Part shown: piece after piece, positions 9,065 through 17,767 of the stretch
Layout: each line of letters starts with the position of its first letter
Position numbering within the stretch: the stretch's first letter is position 1
DNA from: Paenibacillus spiritus
GTDB lineage: Bacteria; Bacillota; Bacilli; Paenibacillales; Paenibacillaceae
Assembly (NCBI RefSeq): GCF_008710135.1
Contig: NZ_VYKK01000020.1
Coordinates: 1 to 64,000, forward strand
Length of the DNA stretch: 64,000 bases
Reading direction: 5' to 3'
Made by a program: the position numbers and the translations under genes
The notes under the pieces: model-generated
Seen by the model: the letters and a program-made list of their open reading frames with translations, nothing else
The model's database searches: none
What the model was told of the DNA's origin: nothing

Positions 9065-9130
9065 GGCGTCCGAGCCTCGGCGCAGCCAGCGTGCCGACCG
9101 CCCGCAGCGGCAGGTCGGAATCGAACAGCC

Positions 9131-9178
9131 TCCTGAACCTTCCCCCTATGCGGGGGAAGACGTTCAGGGGGTTATTTT
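9131..9178 (+). terminator. Terminator of pulA
   Basis: An extended stem (CCTGAAC...TTCCCCC with GGGGGAA...GTTCAGG) is followed by a TTATTTTT tract. Confidence 0.8.
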
Positions 9179-9277
9179 TGCTGCAAAACAGAGACCGAGT
9201 ATTATAAGAGCAATGCGGTGGCTTGTAAATATCCGGGAAGGATATGGATTGGAGGCGGCGCTGGAGATAATCTATAG

Positions 9278-9547
9278 GTGGTGTTTATTGTTGCATCTCT
9301 GATCGTGATCCCTGCATGGGCAATCTGCTCCATTACTCATCCTGTCCGCTGCCATATTAATTACGGTCGTTGGAGCTTGTTATTTCCCCAATGCAGCAAT
9401 TGACTGCGTATCAGGCTTAATTCGGATTCAGAACGACAGCAAGTCATTTAATCGCAGGAAGAGGCTGATTTTGTCACGGGGCGAGAAACGCTGCTAATTA
9501 AGAGGGAATCCGTTCCCGTCATGAGTCTGCTTGCTTTGATCCTATAA
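9278..9547 (+). pseudogene. Possible frameshifted relic of a small membrane protein
   Basis: Most of the 494-bp gap after pulA has no intact gene. Reading from 9278 gives a hydrophobic stretch (VVFIVASLIVIPAWAICSI). The next frame continues with LILSAAILITVVGACYF, and a third frame runs to a stop at 9547 (GRETLLIKRESVPVMSLLAL). Joined by two frameshifts these make a plausible small membrane protein. No start with a ribosome binding site is seen. The match could be chance. Confidence 0.25.
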
Positions 9548-9571
9548 GAAAAGCGGCTTCAGAGAAGCCGC
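9546..9571 (-). terminator. Terminator of the LuxR-type gene
   Basis: On the minus strand GCGGCTT-CTCTG-AAGCCGC is followed by TTTTCTT. The stem overlaps the last codons and stop of the gene. Confidence 0.8.
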
Positions 9572-10356
9572 CCTATCATTTCCGCCCGGTCGCTTACTTT
9601 CATCTTCTCGTAGATGCGTTTGACGGTATTGCGTACCGTTCCCTCGCTGATTCCCAGTTGGCTGGAAATATGCAGCGCCCCCTTCTTGTTCATCCACAGC
9701 TCGGCAACCTCGCGTTCTCTTGGAGTCAGTCCGAATTCCTGAAAAAGCTCCTGAATGCGGCTGCGTCTCATACAGGGGTCGCAGGCCTGCACCTGGGCGG
9801 AGATATCCTCCGCCAGCTTAATAACGAACGGAACCGCGAACTCGACCTCGCGGGCCACGCTGAAGGACAGGTCCAGAAATCCGTATCGCCGATCCTCGAA
9901 CACAAGCGGAGCGCAGATGCAATTCCACTGCCGGAATACGGGGTGGGAATGCTCCACCCCCCGAACTACGGTCGGGCCTCCCGTCTCCATTGCAAGCGAA
10001 ACCGCATTCATTCCGGCATGAAGCAAGTCCAGCATCAATCCGCGGCGCAGGCCCGCCTGCTCGGCTTCCCGGCGCAGCGTTTCGTTGGAGTGAATGAGTT
10101 CAAGCACCCGTCCTTCCGCCGATACGGCCATCAAGGTGAAGGGGAGGACGACCGACGCCGCGGAGCGGGCTGTGACGGAATGAATACAGGACAACAGGCT
10201 GTTCTCCGGCACATCGCTCATTCTGGGTTGCGAAGGGGAGTCAACAAAAGTAAAAGAAACGCCCTCGGACAGAGCGCTGCCGAACCGGGCTCTCCTTTCA
10301 GGAACCAGATCATCCGGGGTGAACCAGCTCTTCTTCTCTGCAAGACTGCTGAACAT
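9559..10356 (-). CDS. GAF-like domain LuxR-type transcription regulator
   Basis: A 265-residue regulator. Residues about 75-195 resemble the GAF-type sensor of AcoR-like activators (GMNAVSLAMETGGPTVVRG, then GYGFLDLS-like GYRFGFLDLS region near VFEDRRYGFLDLSFS). The C-terminal 65 residues form a LuxR/GerE helix-turn-helix (LTPREREVAELW, SEGTVRNTVKRIYEKM). There is no receiver domain, so it probably responds to a small ligand. The start at 10356 has a near-ideal AGGAGGAGG site; two upstream ATGs would overlap it. It is divergent from the CHASE4 diguanylate cyclase gene across a 348-bp gap, so it may regulate that gene. Ligand unknown. Confidence 0.8.
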   Translation of the reverse strand: MFSSLAEKKSWFTPDDLVPERRARFGSALSEGVSFTFVDSPSQPRMSDVPENSLLSCIHSVTARSAASVVLPFTLMAVSAEGRVLELIHSNETLRREAEQAGLRRGLMLDLLHAGMNAVSLAMETGGPTVVRGVEHSHPVFRQWNCICAPLVFEDRRYGFLDLSFSVAREVEFAVPFVIKLAEDISAQVQACDPCMRRSRIQELFQEFGLTPREREVAELWMNKKGALHISSQLGISEGTVRNTVKRIYEKMKVSDRAEMIGRLL

Positions 10357-10595
10357 CGAAGACCTCCTCCTCATGACAGAGAAATAATACAAAAGGGAAT
10401 ATATCCTATTAAGTCATATTTTTCAATGATATATAATTGGTTTCAGCCGTTCATCCGGCATCCTGCGCCTAGGCGCGGGCTCTCGATTATTCAGAGGATT
10501 TGGTCGATAGTAAAAAGAGAGAAAGCTTACGTTCAGGGGAAGCTTTTTTGGAGCCTGGTCCCGGCATGAATCCCATTGGATTCTGGGGAAGATTT

Positions 10596-10622
10596 GGACC
10601 CCCCGGACGGTATCGGGGGTCC
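10596..10622. promoter_or_regulatory. GC-rich inverted repeat upstream of the CHASE4 gene
   Basis: GGACCCCC and GGGGGTCC arms flank a 11-nt loop with no T-run after it. It lies just upstream of, and reaches into the -35 position of, the extended -10 promoter at 10631. A regulator-binding site is more likely than a terminator. Confidence 0.4.
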
Positions 10623-10630
10623 TGAAGCCG

Positions 10631-10639
10631 TGATACAAT
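10631..10639 (+). promoter_or_regulatory. Extended -10 promoter for the CHASE4-GGDEF-EAL gene
   Basis: TGATACAAT fits the extended -10 form (TGn followed by a TATAAT-like box) and has no good -35 box. It lies about 65 bp before the ATG. The rest of the 10357-10704 gap shows only AT-rich sequence and a weak AAGCTT-based hairpin near 10525-10550. Confidence 0.45.
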
Positions 10640-10704
10640 GGTTGCGGGACTTTTTTCCTAATGACTTGATTATTCGCCTGAAATCGACTTCCGGGGAGAC
10701 CACA

Positions 10705-13062
10705 ATGAAACTGCGTACCAAGATTCTGTTATATATTCTTGCCGTCGCTGTGCTTGCGCTGTCGTCTACATATATCCTCTCAAATACGATATTTCTGGAC
10801 CGGTTCGCGAAGTTGGACCGCGAGGCGGTGGAATCGCGCATGTCCGATATCGTGAATACCTATCATACAGAGCTTCAGGGCATTAACGAAACGATGCTCA
10901 ATTACTCGGTCTGGGACGAGACGTATGACTTTGTCCGGGAACGGACGGCGCCGGACCCGGAGAATCCTTATATTCAAAGCAATTTTGACGAGGCTACCTT
11001 TGAGAGCAACCGTTTTGACCTGATGGCTCTGACGAACCGGAGGGGCGACCTGGTCTACAGCGGCATGTACAATCAGAGACGCCAGAAGACGGTGCCGGCA
11101 ACGCCCGAGGTGACGGAACTGCTGTCGTCCATCCGCCAGCGGCTGGCCGTATTCACGGAGGCGAGCGACCGATTCGTGGGTCTCGTGATGCTGGAGAAAG
11201 GTCCGATGCTGATCGCCTGCCAGCCCATTGTTCGCAACGACCGTTCGGGCCCCGTTGCCGGAATGGCGGTCGCCGGACGCATGCTGGACCGGGAAGAGAT
11301 CGGCCGGATCGGCCGCCTGAGTCCCTCCGGAATTACAGTGGAGAGCGCTACGGGCGAACGGCTGGCGGGCAGCGGGGGACAGGATATCTGGGTAGAGAAG
11401 CTCTCGGGACATTTCCTGGCGGGACACGGCGTAATCTATGACCTGTTCGGCAACCCGGGCATTATCCTCTCGATGGAGCAGGAGCGCCATATCTATTTGA
11501 GCGGCCAGAACGCCATGTCGAACTTCACGCTGTTCTTCGTTATATCGACAACCGGCATCTGCCTGCTCAGCTTGCTGTTTATCAACCGCACGATTCTGAA
11601 CCGGATGGCGGCGCTGGTTCGCAGCATCCGGGTCATTCGGCAGAGCGGCGATCTGACCGTGCGGATCGGTCTAACGGGGCGGGACGAATTCGGTGAAGTC
11701 GAGAAGGAATTCAACAGGCTGGTGTCCTCGCTGGAGAGCACCCATCAGGAACTGCACAGCAAGGCGATGCTGGACCCGCTGACCCGGCTGCCCAACCGCG
11801 CGTTCTTCTTTCAGACGCTGGACCGGGCCATCCGTCAGGCGGCTGGCAGCGGCCGGCAGATTGCCCTGCTGTTCATTGACCTGGACCACTTCAAGGCGAT
11901 CAACGACACCTGGGGGCATGACTTCGGAGATGCGATCCTGAAGCAGATTGCCGACAGGCTCTCGGGGGCGGTCGGACCAGAAGACCTGGTCTCCAGACTG
12001 GGCGGAGACGAGTTCACGATTCTGCTGGCGCATTTGTCCGATCCCGTGGATATACAGGCCCGCATCTTCCCGATTCAGCGCGTTCTGTCCGAGCCGTATC
12101 TTCTGAACGGACAGGTGTTCCACAGTACGGCGAGTATCGGAGTCAGCGTGTACCCGCAGAACGGAGAGAGCGCCGAGCTGTTGGTCAAGGCCGCCGATCT
12201 GGCGATGTTCCAGGTGAAGGAGAACGGCCGGAACAACGTATTTCGCTATTCCTCCCAGCTGGACGAGAGGGTCAGCCGCAAAAAAGTGCTCGGCCGGCAG
12301 CTTCTCTCGGCCGCCGAAAACGGGGAGCTGGAGATGCACTACCAGCCTATTCTGTCCGCTTCAACGGGTGAGGTCGTCAAAGTGGAAGCGCTGCTGCGCT
12401 GGACCAGCCCGACCTTCGGACCGGTCTCGCCCGCCGAATTCATCCCGCTCGCGGAAGCCGGCGGCTCGATGCTCGGCATCGGAACCTGGGTAATCGAGCG
12501 GGTCTGTACCGATCTGCGCTGGTTCCGGGAGAACGGCGTGGAGCTGACGGCGGCCGTCAACATTTCGGGCCTCCAGCTCATGCATCCCGGACTGCCGGGA
12601 GAGCTCGCGAGGGCGCTGAAGGTCAACGGGCTCCAGCCCGGCTGCCTGGAGCTGGAGATCACCGAAACGGTGCTGATGTCGGGGGAATCCGTCTTCGGAG
12701 CGCTTGAAGAGCTGCGCTCGCTGGGCTTCCGCATTTCACTCGACGATTTCGGAACCGGATTCTCCTCGCTCAGCTATCTGCGGCATTTCACCGTCGACCT
12801 CATCAAGATTGACCGGTCCTTCGTCTCCGGCATTCGGCCGGGAGCGACCGATGATACGCTGGTCCGGACGGTGATTGAGCTGGGCCACAATCTCGGACTG
12901 CGCGTCATCTCCGAGGGGGTCGAGCTTAAGGAGCAGTTCGAGCTGCTGTGCCATCTGGGCACCGATGAGCTTCAGGGCTACTACATCAGCCGTCCGCTTC
13001 CGGCTGCGAAGCTGGAAGAATTCATCTTCAACCGGCAGTATGATCTTTTTCTATCAAAATGA
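10705..13062 (+). CDS. CHASE4-HAMP-GGDEF-EAL membrane protein
   Basis: A 785-residue receptor for c-di-GMP turnover. An N-terminal membrane segment (ILLYILAVAVLALSSTYIL) leads into an extracellular CHASE4 domain with the marker NYSVWDETYDFV. A second membrane segment near residue 275 is followed by HAMP. The GGDEF domain keeps the active motif SRLGGDEFTILL near residue 435. The EAL domain keeps EALLRW, the DDFGTGFSS loop, KIDRSF and SEGVE, so both activities look intact. The ATG at 10705 follows GGGGAG; an upstream in-frame start would include the promoter region. Which activity dominates cannot be told from sequence. Confidence 0.92.
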   Translation: MKLRTKILLYILAVAVLALSSTYILSNTIFLDRFAKLDREAVESRMSDIVNTYHTELQGINETMLNYSVWDETYDFVRERTAPDPENPYIQSNFDEATFESNRFDLMALTNRRGDLVYSGMYNQRRQKTVPATPEVTELLSSIRQRLAVFTEASDRFVGLVMLEKGPMLIACQPIVRNDRSGPVAGMAVAGRMLDREEIGRIGRLSPSGITVESATGERLAGSGGQDIWVEKLSGHFLAGHGVIYDLFGNPGIILSMEQERHIYLSGQNAMSNFTLFFVISTTGICLLSLLFINRTILNRMAALVRSIRVIRQSGDLTVRIGLTGRDEFGEVEKEFNRLVSSLESTHQELHSKAMLDPLTRLPNRAFFFQTLDRAIRQAAGSGRQIALLFIDLDHFKAINDTWGHDFGDAILKQIADRLSGAVGPEDLVSRLGGDEFTILLAHLSDPVDIQARIFPIQRVLSEPYLLNGQVFHSTASIGVSVYPQNGESAELLVKAADLAMFQVKENGRNNVFRYSSQLDERVSRKKVLGRQLLSAAENGELEMHYQPILSASTGEVVKVEALLRWTSPTFGPVSPAEFIPLAEAGGSMLGIGTWVIERVCTDLRWFRENGVELTAAVNISGLQLMHPGLPGELARALKVNGLQPGCLELEITETVLMSGESVFGALEELRSLGFRISLDDFGTGFSSLSYLRHFTVDLIKIDRSFVSGIRPGATDDTLVRTVIELGHNLGLRVISEGVELKEQFELLCHLGTDELQGYYISRPLPAAKLEEFIFNRQYDLFLSK

Positions 13063-13238
13063 ATGTTTCATCCTCCAAAAGGTGACATTGCTCACGCCGC
13101 GCGCTCTGACCGGATGATAAGATCAGGTTATTTCCTGCAAGTATCCCGCAGAGGCGCTTCGGCGCAGGCTTGGGCTTCTCTGCTTTAATGCGGCATAGTT
13201 ATCATTGCGAGAGTTATACGGAGACGGAGGAGAAGAAC

Positions 13239-14723
13239 ATGGGTAAGACGACAGGATTTTTGGAATATGCGCGCCGGACGCCCGGCGAATGCGAAGCGCT
13301 GGAGCGCATCGGCGGCTGGAATGAGTTCACGGTTCCGCTGGAAGAGGAGAAGCTGCGCGAGCAGGCGGCCCGCTGCATGGACTGCGGAACGCCGTTCTGC
13401 CACGTCGGCCGGCTGCTGTCGGGCATGGCTTCGGGCTGCCCGCTGCACAATCTGATTCCCGAATGGAACGATATGGTCTATCGGGGCAACTGGAAGGTGG
13501 CGCTGGGCCGCCTTCACAAGACGAATAACTTTCCGGAGTTCACCGGCCGGGTCTGCCCGGCTCCCTGCGAGGGGGCCTGTACGGTAGGCAAGCACGGCAG
13601 TCCGGTAACCATCAAGAATATTGAGAAGTCGATCGTCGACCGCGGATTTGAAGAAGGCTGGATCGTGCCGGAGCCGCCGCTTCTGCGGACAGGCAAGACG
13701 GTGGCCGTCGTCGGCTCGGGACCGGCGGGTATGGCCTGCGCCGCGCAGCTTAACAAGGCCGGCCACACGGTTACTGTATACGAACGAGCGGACCGGATCG
13801 GCGGCCTTCTGACCTACGGCATCCCGAATATGAAGCTGGAGAAGAGCAAGGTTCAGCGCCGGGTTGATCTGTTGGCTGCCGAAGGCGTCGAATTCGTAAC
13901 CGGCGTGGAGATCGGCAGAGACGTCAGCGCCGAAGAGCTCCGCAGCCGCCACGATGCCGTTGTGCTGTGCACCGGATCGACAAAGGCGCGCGATCTGCCG
14001 GTACCGGGACGTGATCTGGAAGGCATCCATCAGGCGATGGAATTCCTGACCCTGAACACGAAGAGCCTGCTGGATTCCGGTCTGGAAGACGGAAGCTATC
14101 TGTCGGCCGCCGGCAAGGATGTGGTCGTCATCGGCGGCGGCGATACCGGTACGGACTGCGTAGCTACCGCTCTGCGCCACGGCTGCAAGAGCGTCGTCCA
14201 GCTTGAGATTATGCCGCAGGCTCCGCTGAGCCGGCAGGCGGATAATCCGTGGCCGGAGTATCCGAAGGTGCTGAAGGTCGACTACGGCCAGCAGGAAGCG
14301 GCGGCCGTATACGGCGAAGACCCGCGCCGCTATCTCGTGTCCACCAAGCGGTTCGGCGGCGACGGCAGAGGACATCTGACCGAAGTGCATACCGTGCGCA
14401 TCGAATGGAAGCGCTCGGAGGACGGCCGGATGATGGCCGTCGAGATTCCGGGAAGCGAAGAAGCGCTCCCGGCGCAGATGGTGCTTCTGGCGCTCGGCTT
14501 TACCGGTCCGGAAGAGCAGGTGATGGACCAGCTCGGCGTGGAGCGCGATGAGCGGGGCAACGCCAAGGCGGAATTCGGCCTCCAGGCGACGAATGTGGAC
14601 GGCGTGTTCGCCGCCGGCGATATGCGCCGCGGCCAGAGCCTTGTCGTATGGGCGATCAGCGAAGGACGCCAGGCTGCCCGCGAAGTCGACCGCTACCTGA
14701 TGGGAACGTCGGAGCTGCCCTGA
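13239..14723 (+). CDS. gltD: Glutamate synthase small subunit
   Basis: The 494-residue beta subunit of NADPH-dependent glutamate synthase, which passes electrons from NADPH through FAD and Fe-S clusters to the large subunit. The N-terminal cluster-binding cysteines are in CMDCGTPFC, then SGCPLHN and [11 protein letters not shown]. The FAD loop is [15 protein letters not shown] and the NADPH loop [12 protein letters not shown]. The start at 13239 is set by GGAGGAG just upstream. The large subunit gene gltB is not in the window, which is unusual because the two are commonly adjacent. A clear terminator follows. Confidence 0.95.
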   Translation: MGKTTGFLEYARRTPGECEALERIGGWNEFTVPLEEEKLREQAARCMDCGTPFCHVGRLLSGMASGCPLHNLIPEWNDMVYRGNWKVALGRLHKTNNFPEFTGRVCPAPCEGACTVGKHGSPVTIKNIEKSIVDRGFEEGWIVPEPPLLRTGKTVAVVGSGPAGMACAAQLNKAGHTVTVYERADRIGGLLTYGIPNMKLEKSKVQRRVDLLAAEGVEFVTGVEIGRDVSAEELRSRHDAVVLCTGSTKARDLPVPGRDLEGIHQAMEFLTLNTKSLLDSGLEDGSYLSAAGKDVVVIGGGDTGTDCVATALRHGCKSVVQLEIMPQAPLSRQADNPWPEYPKVLKVDYGQQEAAAVYGEDPRRYLVSTKRFGGDGRGHLTEVHTVRIEWKRSEDGRMMAVEIPGSEEALPAQMVLLALGFTGPEEQVMDQLGVERDERGNAKAEFGLQATNVDGVFAAGDMRRGQSLVVWAISEGRQAAREVDRYLMGTSELP

Positions 14724-14790
14724 ACGACCCGAAGCGACCCTCAACGAACCGGATCAATCCGGATCAAGGGACCAATAACGACCCGGAACG

Positions 14791-14815
14791 AGGACGCCCG
14801 AGAGGGCGTCCTTTT
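14791..14815 (+). terminator. Terminator of gltD
   Basis: A 9-bp perfect stem (AGGACGCCC / GGGCGTCCT) with a GAGA tetraloop runs into a T-tract. Confidence 0.9.
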
Positions 14816-14951
14816 CGGTGTGCAGGCGATAAGCGGCACGCGGTATCGTCCCGCCGCTCCAGGTTGTAGGGGAGGCGGGGAAGGATTATGATGGGACCAA
14901 GAGGCTTACAGGCAAGAAGCTTATGGAACGAGAAGGAGGCTGGAAGAATTC

Positions 14952-15497
14952 ATGAAGCTGATGTTTATTTCCGATATTCACGGTTCGCGCCACTGGCTGG
15001 AGAAGGCGCTCGCCAAGGCCGATGAGGAGCGGCCGGACCGGCTGGTGTTCCTGGGGGATTTTCTGTATCACGGTCCGCGCAATCCGCTGCCCGAGGGCTA
15101 CGATCCGCAGGGGGTGGCGAAGCTGCTGAACGAGCGCAGCGCCGAACTGCTGGGGCTGCGCGGCAACTGCGACGCCGAGGTGGACCAGATGCTCCTTGCG
15201 TTCCCGATGATGGGCGACGATATTCAGCTCTGGGCCGATGGCCGGCGGATCTTCGCTACGCACGGGCATGTCTTCGGCATGGAGGCCCTGCCGCCGCTGA
15301 ACGCAGGCGATATCTTCATCCAGGGACATACCCATGTCCCGGTGGCGGACATCCGGGAGGGGATCTATGTGCTGAATCCCGGCTCGATCTCGCTTCCCAA
15401 AGAGAACTATCTGAATTCGTACGGCATTCTTGAGCCGTCGGGCTTTGCCGTCAAAGGATTCGACGGCTCTGTGATTAAGTCGATTGCTTTCCAATAA
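14952..15497 (+). CDS. yfcE: YfcE-type metallophosphodiesterase
   Basis: A 181-residue calcineurin-like phosphoesterase of the YfcE group, which cleaves phosphodiesters in vitro; its natural substrate is not settled. The di-metal site motifs are in order: FISDIHGSRHW (D-x-H), VFLGDFLYHGP (GD), GLRGNCDAEVD (GN), THGHVFG and QGHTHVP (GH-x-H). A strong GAAGGAGG site precedes the ATG. It is flanked by the gltD terminator and the aguA promoter region and is probably a single-gene unit. Confidence 0.9.
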   Translation: MKLMFISDIHGSRHWLEKALAKADEERPDRLVFLGDFLYHGPRNPLPEGYDPQGVAKLLNERSAELLGLRGNCDAEVDQMLLAFPMMGDDIQLWADGRRIFATHGHVFGMEALPPLNAGDIFIQGHTHVPVADIREGIYVLNPGSISLPKENYLNSYGILEPSGFAVKGFDGSVIKSIAFQ

Positions 15498-15610
15498 GAA
15501 GGGCAAGAACGGCGCTTTTGTTGACGGGTATTATATTGTATGATAGGTGAGGTAAATCGCGGCCAGCCTGCGCTTTATCCAAATCTTTCAGCAAAGCGGG
15601 AATCCAAGCC

Positions 15611-16639
15611 ATGAATCCAATTGACCTCAACTATAGCATGCCGGCCGAGTGGGCCGAGCATGAGCGCACCTTTATCTCCTGGCCGGTACAGGCTTCCATG
15701 TGTTATCCCGGCAGCCACGCCTCCGTCTGCGAAGGCTATGCCGGCATTATCCGGGCCATCGCCGAGTTCGAGCCGGTTACGGTCATCGTGAATCCCGAGG
15801 AAGCCGAACAGGTCCGGCGTCTGCTGGACTTCCCGAACGTTGAGCTGATGCCGATCGAGCACAGCGACGCCTGGCTCCGCGACAACGGGCCCACCTTTCT
15901 GACCGGTCCGGAGGGCAAGCTTGCGGGCGTGAACTGGAAGTTCAACGCCTGGGGCGGCAAATATTCGCCGTGGGACCTTGACGACAAGGTCGCGCCGCAG
16001 ATTCTGGAGCGGCTGCATATCGACCGGTTCGATGCGCCGATTGTTATGGAAGGCGGTTCGATCCACACCGACGGCGAAGGCACGCTGCTGACGACGGAGG
16101 AATGTCTGCTGAATCCGAACCGCAATCCCGGTCTCGGAGTCGGCGACATCGAAGAGTATCTGCATAAATTCACCGGAGCCCGGAAGGTCATCTGGCTGAA
16201 GCGTGGCCTCAGCGGCGACGAGACGGACGGCCATGTCGACAACATCGCCTGCTTCATCGGTCCCGGCAAGGTGCTGATCCAGATCTGCGACGACCCGGCC
16301 GACGAGAACTACGCCATTGCGCAGGAGAATCTGCGCATTCTGGAAGAGGCCGTGGATGCCAGGGGCCGGAAGCTGGAGATCCACACGATTCAGCAGCCGC
16401 CGCGCGCCGATCATGAAGACAGCCGGCTGACGCTGAGCTATCTGAATTTCTATTTTGTGAACGGCGGGATTATTCTGCCGGTATTCGGCGGGGCGGCGGA
16501 AGCGGCTGACCGGCTTGCGGAGGCGAAGCTGCAGGAGCTTTTCCCGGACCGTGTAATCCGCACCGTAGACGGGTTGGCCGTTATCACGGAAGGCGGCAAC
16601 GTGCACTGCACCACCCAACAGATGCCGAAGGGGCATTGA
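15611..16639 (+). CDS. aguA: Agmatine deiminase
   Basis: A 342-residue member of the agmatine/peptidyl-arginine deiminase family that turns agmatine into N-carbamoylputrescine plus ammonia. Family motifs are RTFISWPVQ, AWLRDNGPTF, VMEGGSIHTDGEG and GDETDGHVDNIACF. The catalytic Cys is in GGNVHCTTQQMP near the C-terminus. The ribosome binding site is weak. The upstream gap has TTGACG (15521) and a TATGAT-like box (15539), but their spacing is too short for a confident promoter. It is followed at 47 bp by the enzyme for the next step, forming an agmatine-to-putrescine operon. Confidence 0.95.
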   Translation: MNPIDLNYSMPAEWAEHERTFISWPVQASMCYPGSHASVCEGYAGIIRAIAEFEPVTVIVNPEEAEQVRRLLDFPNVELMPIEHSDAWLRDNGPTFLTGPEGKLAGVNWKFNAWGGKYSPWDLDDKVAPQILERLHIDRFDAPIVMEGGSIHTDGEGTLLTTEECLLNPNRNPGLGVGDIEEYLHKFTGARKVIWLKRGLSGDETDGHVDNIACFIGPGKVLIQICDDPADENYAIAQENLRILEEAVDARGRKLEIHTIQQPPRADHEDSRLTLSYLNFYFVNGGIILPVFGGAAEAADRLAEAKLQELFPDRVIRTVDGLAVITEGGNVHCTTQQMPKGH

Positions 16640-16686
16640 CGATCAGAGCCGCGGCTTAAGGCCGCAGAGCGAGGAGGGACATCATC

Positions 16687-17562
16687 GTGAGACAAGTGAA
16701 GGTAGCGGCTACACAGATGAGCTGCTCATGCGATATTGAAGAGAATATCCGCAAGGCGGATAAGCTGGTGCGCGAGGCGGCGGCCCAGGGCGCGCAGATT
16801 ATTTTGCTGCAGGAGCTGTTCGAGACGCCGTATTTCTGCCAGAAGGAGAAGTCGGACTATTACGCCTACGCCACCGAGCTGGAGCAGAACCGCGCCGTCA
16901 ATCATTTCAAGGAAGTGGCGAAGGAACTGAAGGTCGTGCTGCCGATCAGCTTCTATGAGAAAAAGAACTATGCCCGCTACAACTCCCTCGCCGTCATCGA
17001 CGCCGACGGAACCGTGCTGGGCAAATACCGCAAGAGCCATATCCCGGACGGACCGGGCTATGAAGAGAAGTTCTACTTTAACCCCGGCGATACGGGCTTC
17101 AAGGTCTGGAATACGAAGTACGCCAAGATCGGCGTCGGCGTCTGCTGGGATCAGTGGTACCCGGAAGCGGCGCGCGTCATGACGCTGATGGGCGCGGAGA
17201 TTCTGTTCTATCCGACCGCCATCGGCTCGGAGCCGCAGGACGGCTCGATCGACTCCAAGGACCACTGGCAGATGACGATGCGCGGCCATGCCGCCGCCAA
17301 CCTGATCCCGGTGGTGGCATCGAACCGGATCGGCCGGGAAGAGGACGAGGAGTCGAGCATCGACTTCTACGGCTCGTCGTTCATCGCCGGTCCGCAGGGC
17401 AATATGATTGCCGAAGCGGGACGCGGCGAAGAGGCGGTGCTGACCGCCGAGTTCGATCTGGACCAGCTTGAGGTCGGCCGGATCGAGTGGGGCATCTTCC
17501 GCGACCGCCGTCCGGAGCTGTACCGGATGATCGCGAGTTATGACGGGGATTTGACGTTCTGA
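16687..17562 (+). CDS. aguB: N-carbamoylputrescine amidase
   Basis: A 291-residue nitrilase-superfamily hydrolase that converts N-carbamoylputrescine to putrescine, ammonia and CO2. The catalytic triad is visible: Glu in LLQELFETPYF, Lys in KYRKSHIPDGPGY and Cys in GVCWDQWYPEAAR. The start is GTG with AGGAGG upstream. It is the second gene of the aguA-aguB operon, which ends at a strong terminator (17588-17627). No arginine decarboxylase is encoded in the window, so the agmatine source lies elsewhere or is external. Confidence 0.95.
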   Translation: MRQVKVAATQMSCSCDIEENIRKADKLVREAAAQGAQIILLQELFETPYFCQKEKSDYYAYATELEQNRAVNHFKEVAKELKVVLPISFYEKKNYARYNSLAVIDADGTVLGKYRKSHIPDGPGYEEKFYFNPGDTGFKVWNTKYAKIGVGVCWDQWYPEAARVMTLMGAEILFYPTAIGSEPQDGSIDSKDHWQMTMRGHAAANLIPVVASNRIGREEDEESSIDFYGSSFIAGPQGNMIAEAGRGEEAVLTAEFDLDQLEVGRIEWGIFRDRRPELYRMIASYDGDLTF

Positions 17563-17587
17563 TTGAATGGAGAAACGGACAGAATGC

Positions 17588-17627
17588 AACAGCAGCAAGG
17601 AGGCAACTCCCGGCTGCTGTTTTTTTG
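17588..17627 (+). terminator. Terminator of aguAB
   Basis: AACAGCAGC pairs with GCTGCTGTT across a 16-nt loop, followed by a run of seven T. Confidence 0.9.
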
Positions 17628-17662
17628 TATGAATTCTAATCGATCCGCTAAGAGTATCCATC

Positions 17663-17685
17663 AAATGTTATATAACATAACATTT
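17663..17685. promoter_or_regulatory. AT-rich operator candidate upstream of the amino-acid ABC operon
   Basis: AAATGTTA and TAACATTT form a perfect 8-bp inverted repeat around TATAACA. A nested 12-bp palindrome TGTTATATAACA lies at 17666-17677. It sits 15 bp upstream of the -35 box, suited to an activator or distal repressor. The regulator is unknown. Confidence 0.5.
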
Positions 17686-17699
17686 AAGTAGAAATATAA

Positions 17700-17728
17700 T
17701 TGTCACCGTTGCTTTGATCTGATAAAAT
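17700..17728 (+). promoter_or_regulatory. Sigma-A promoter of the amino-acid ABC operon
   Basis: TTGTCA (17700-17705), a 17-bp spacer and TAAAAT (17723-17728), about 40 bp before the start codon. Confidence 0.75.
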
Positions 17729-17767
17729 CTCTTTAAGTTTAGCGACTATATTTTGGGGGGTCAGGGG

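Noticed and set aside
15521-15544. TTGACG and TATGAT as the aguA promoter
   Set aside because: The spacing is 12 bp, too short for sigma-A; no better pair was found.
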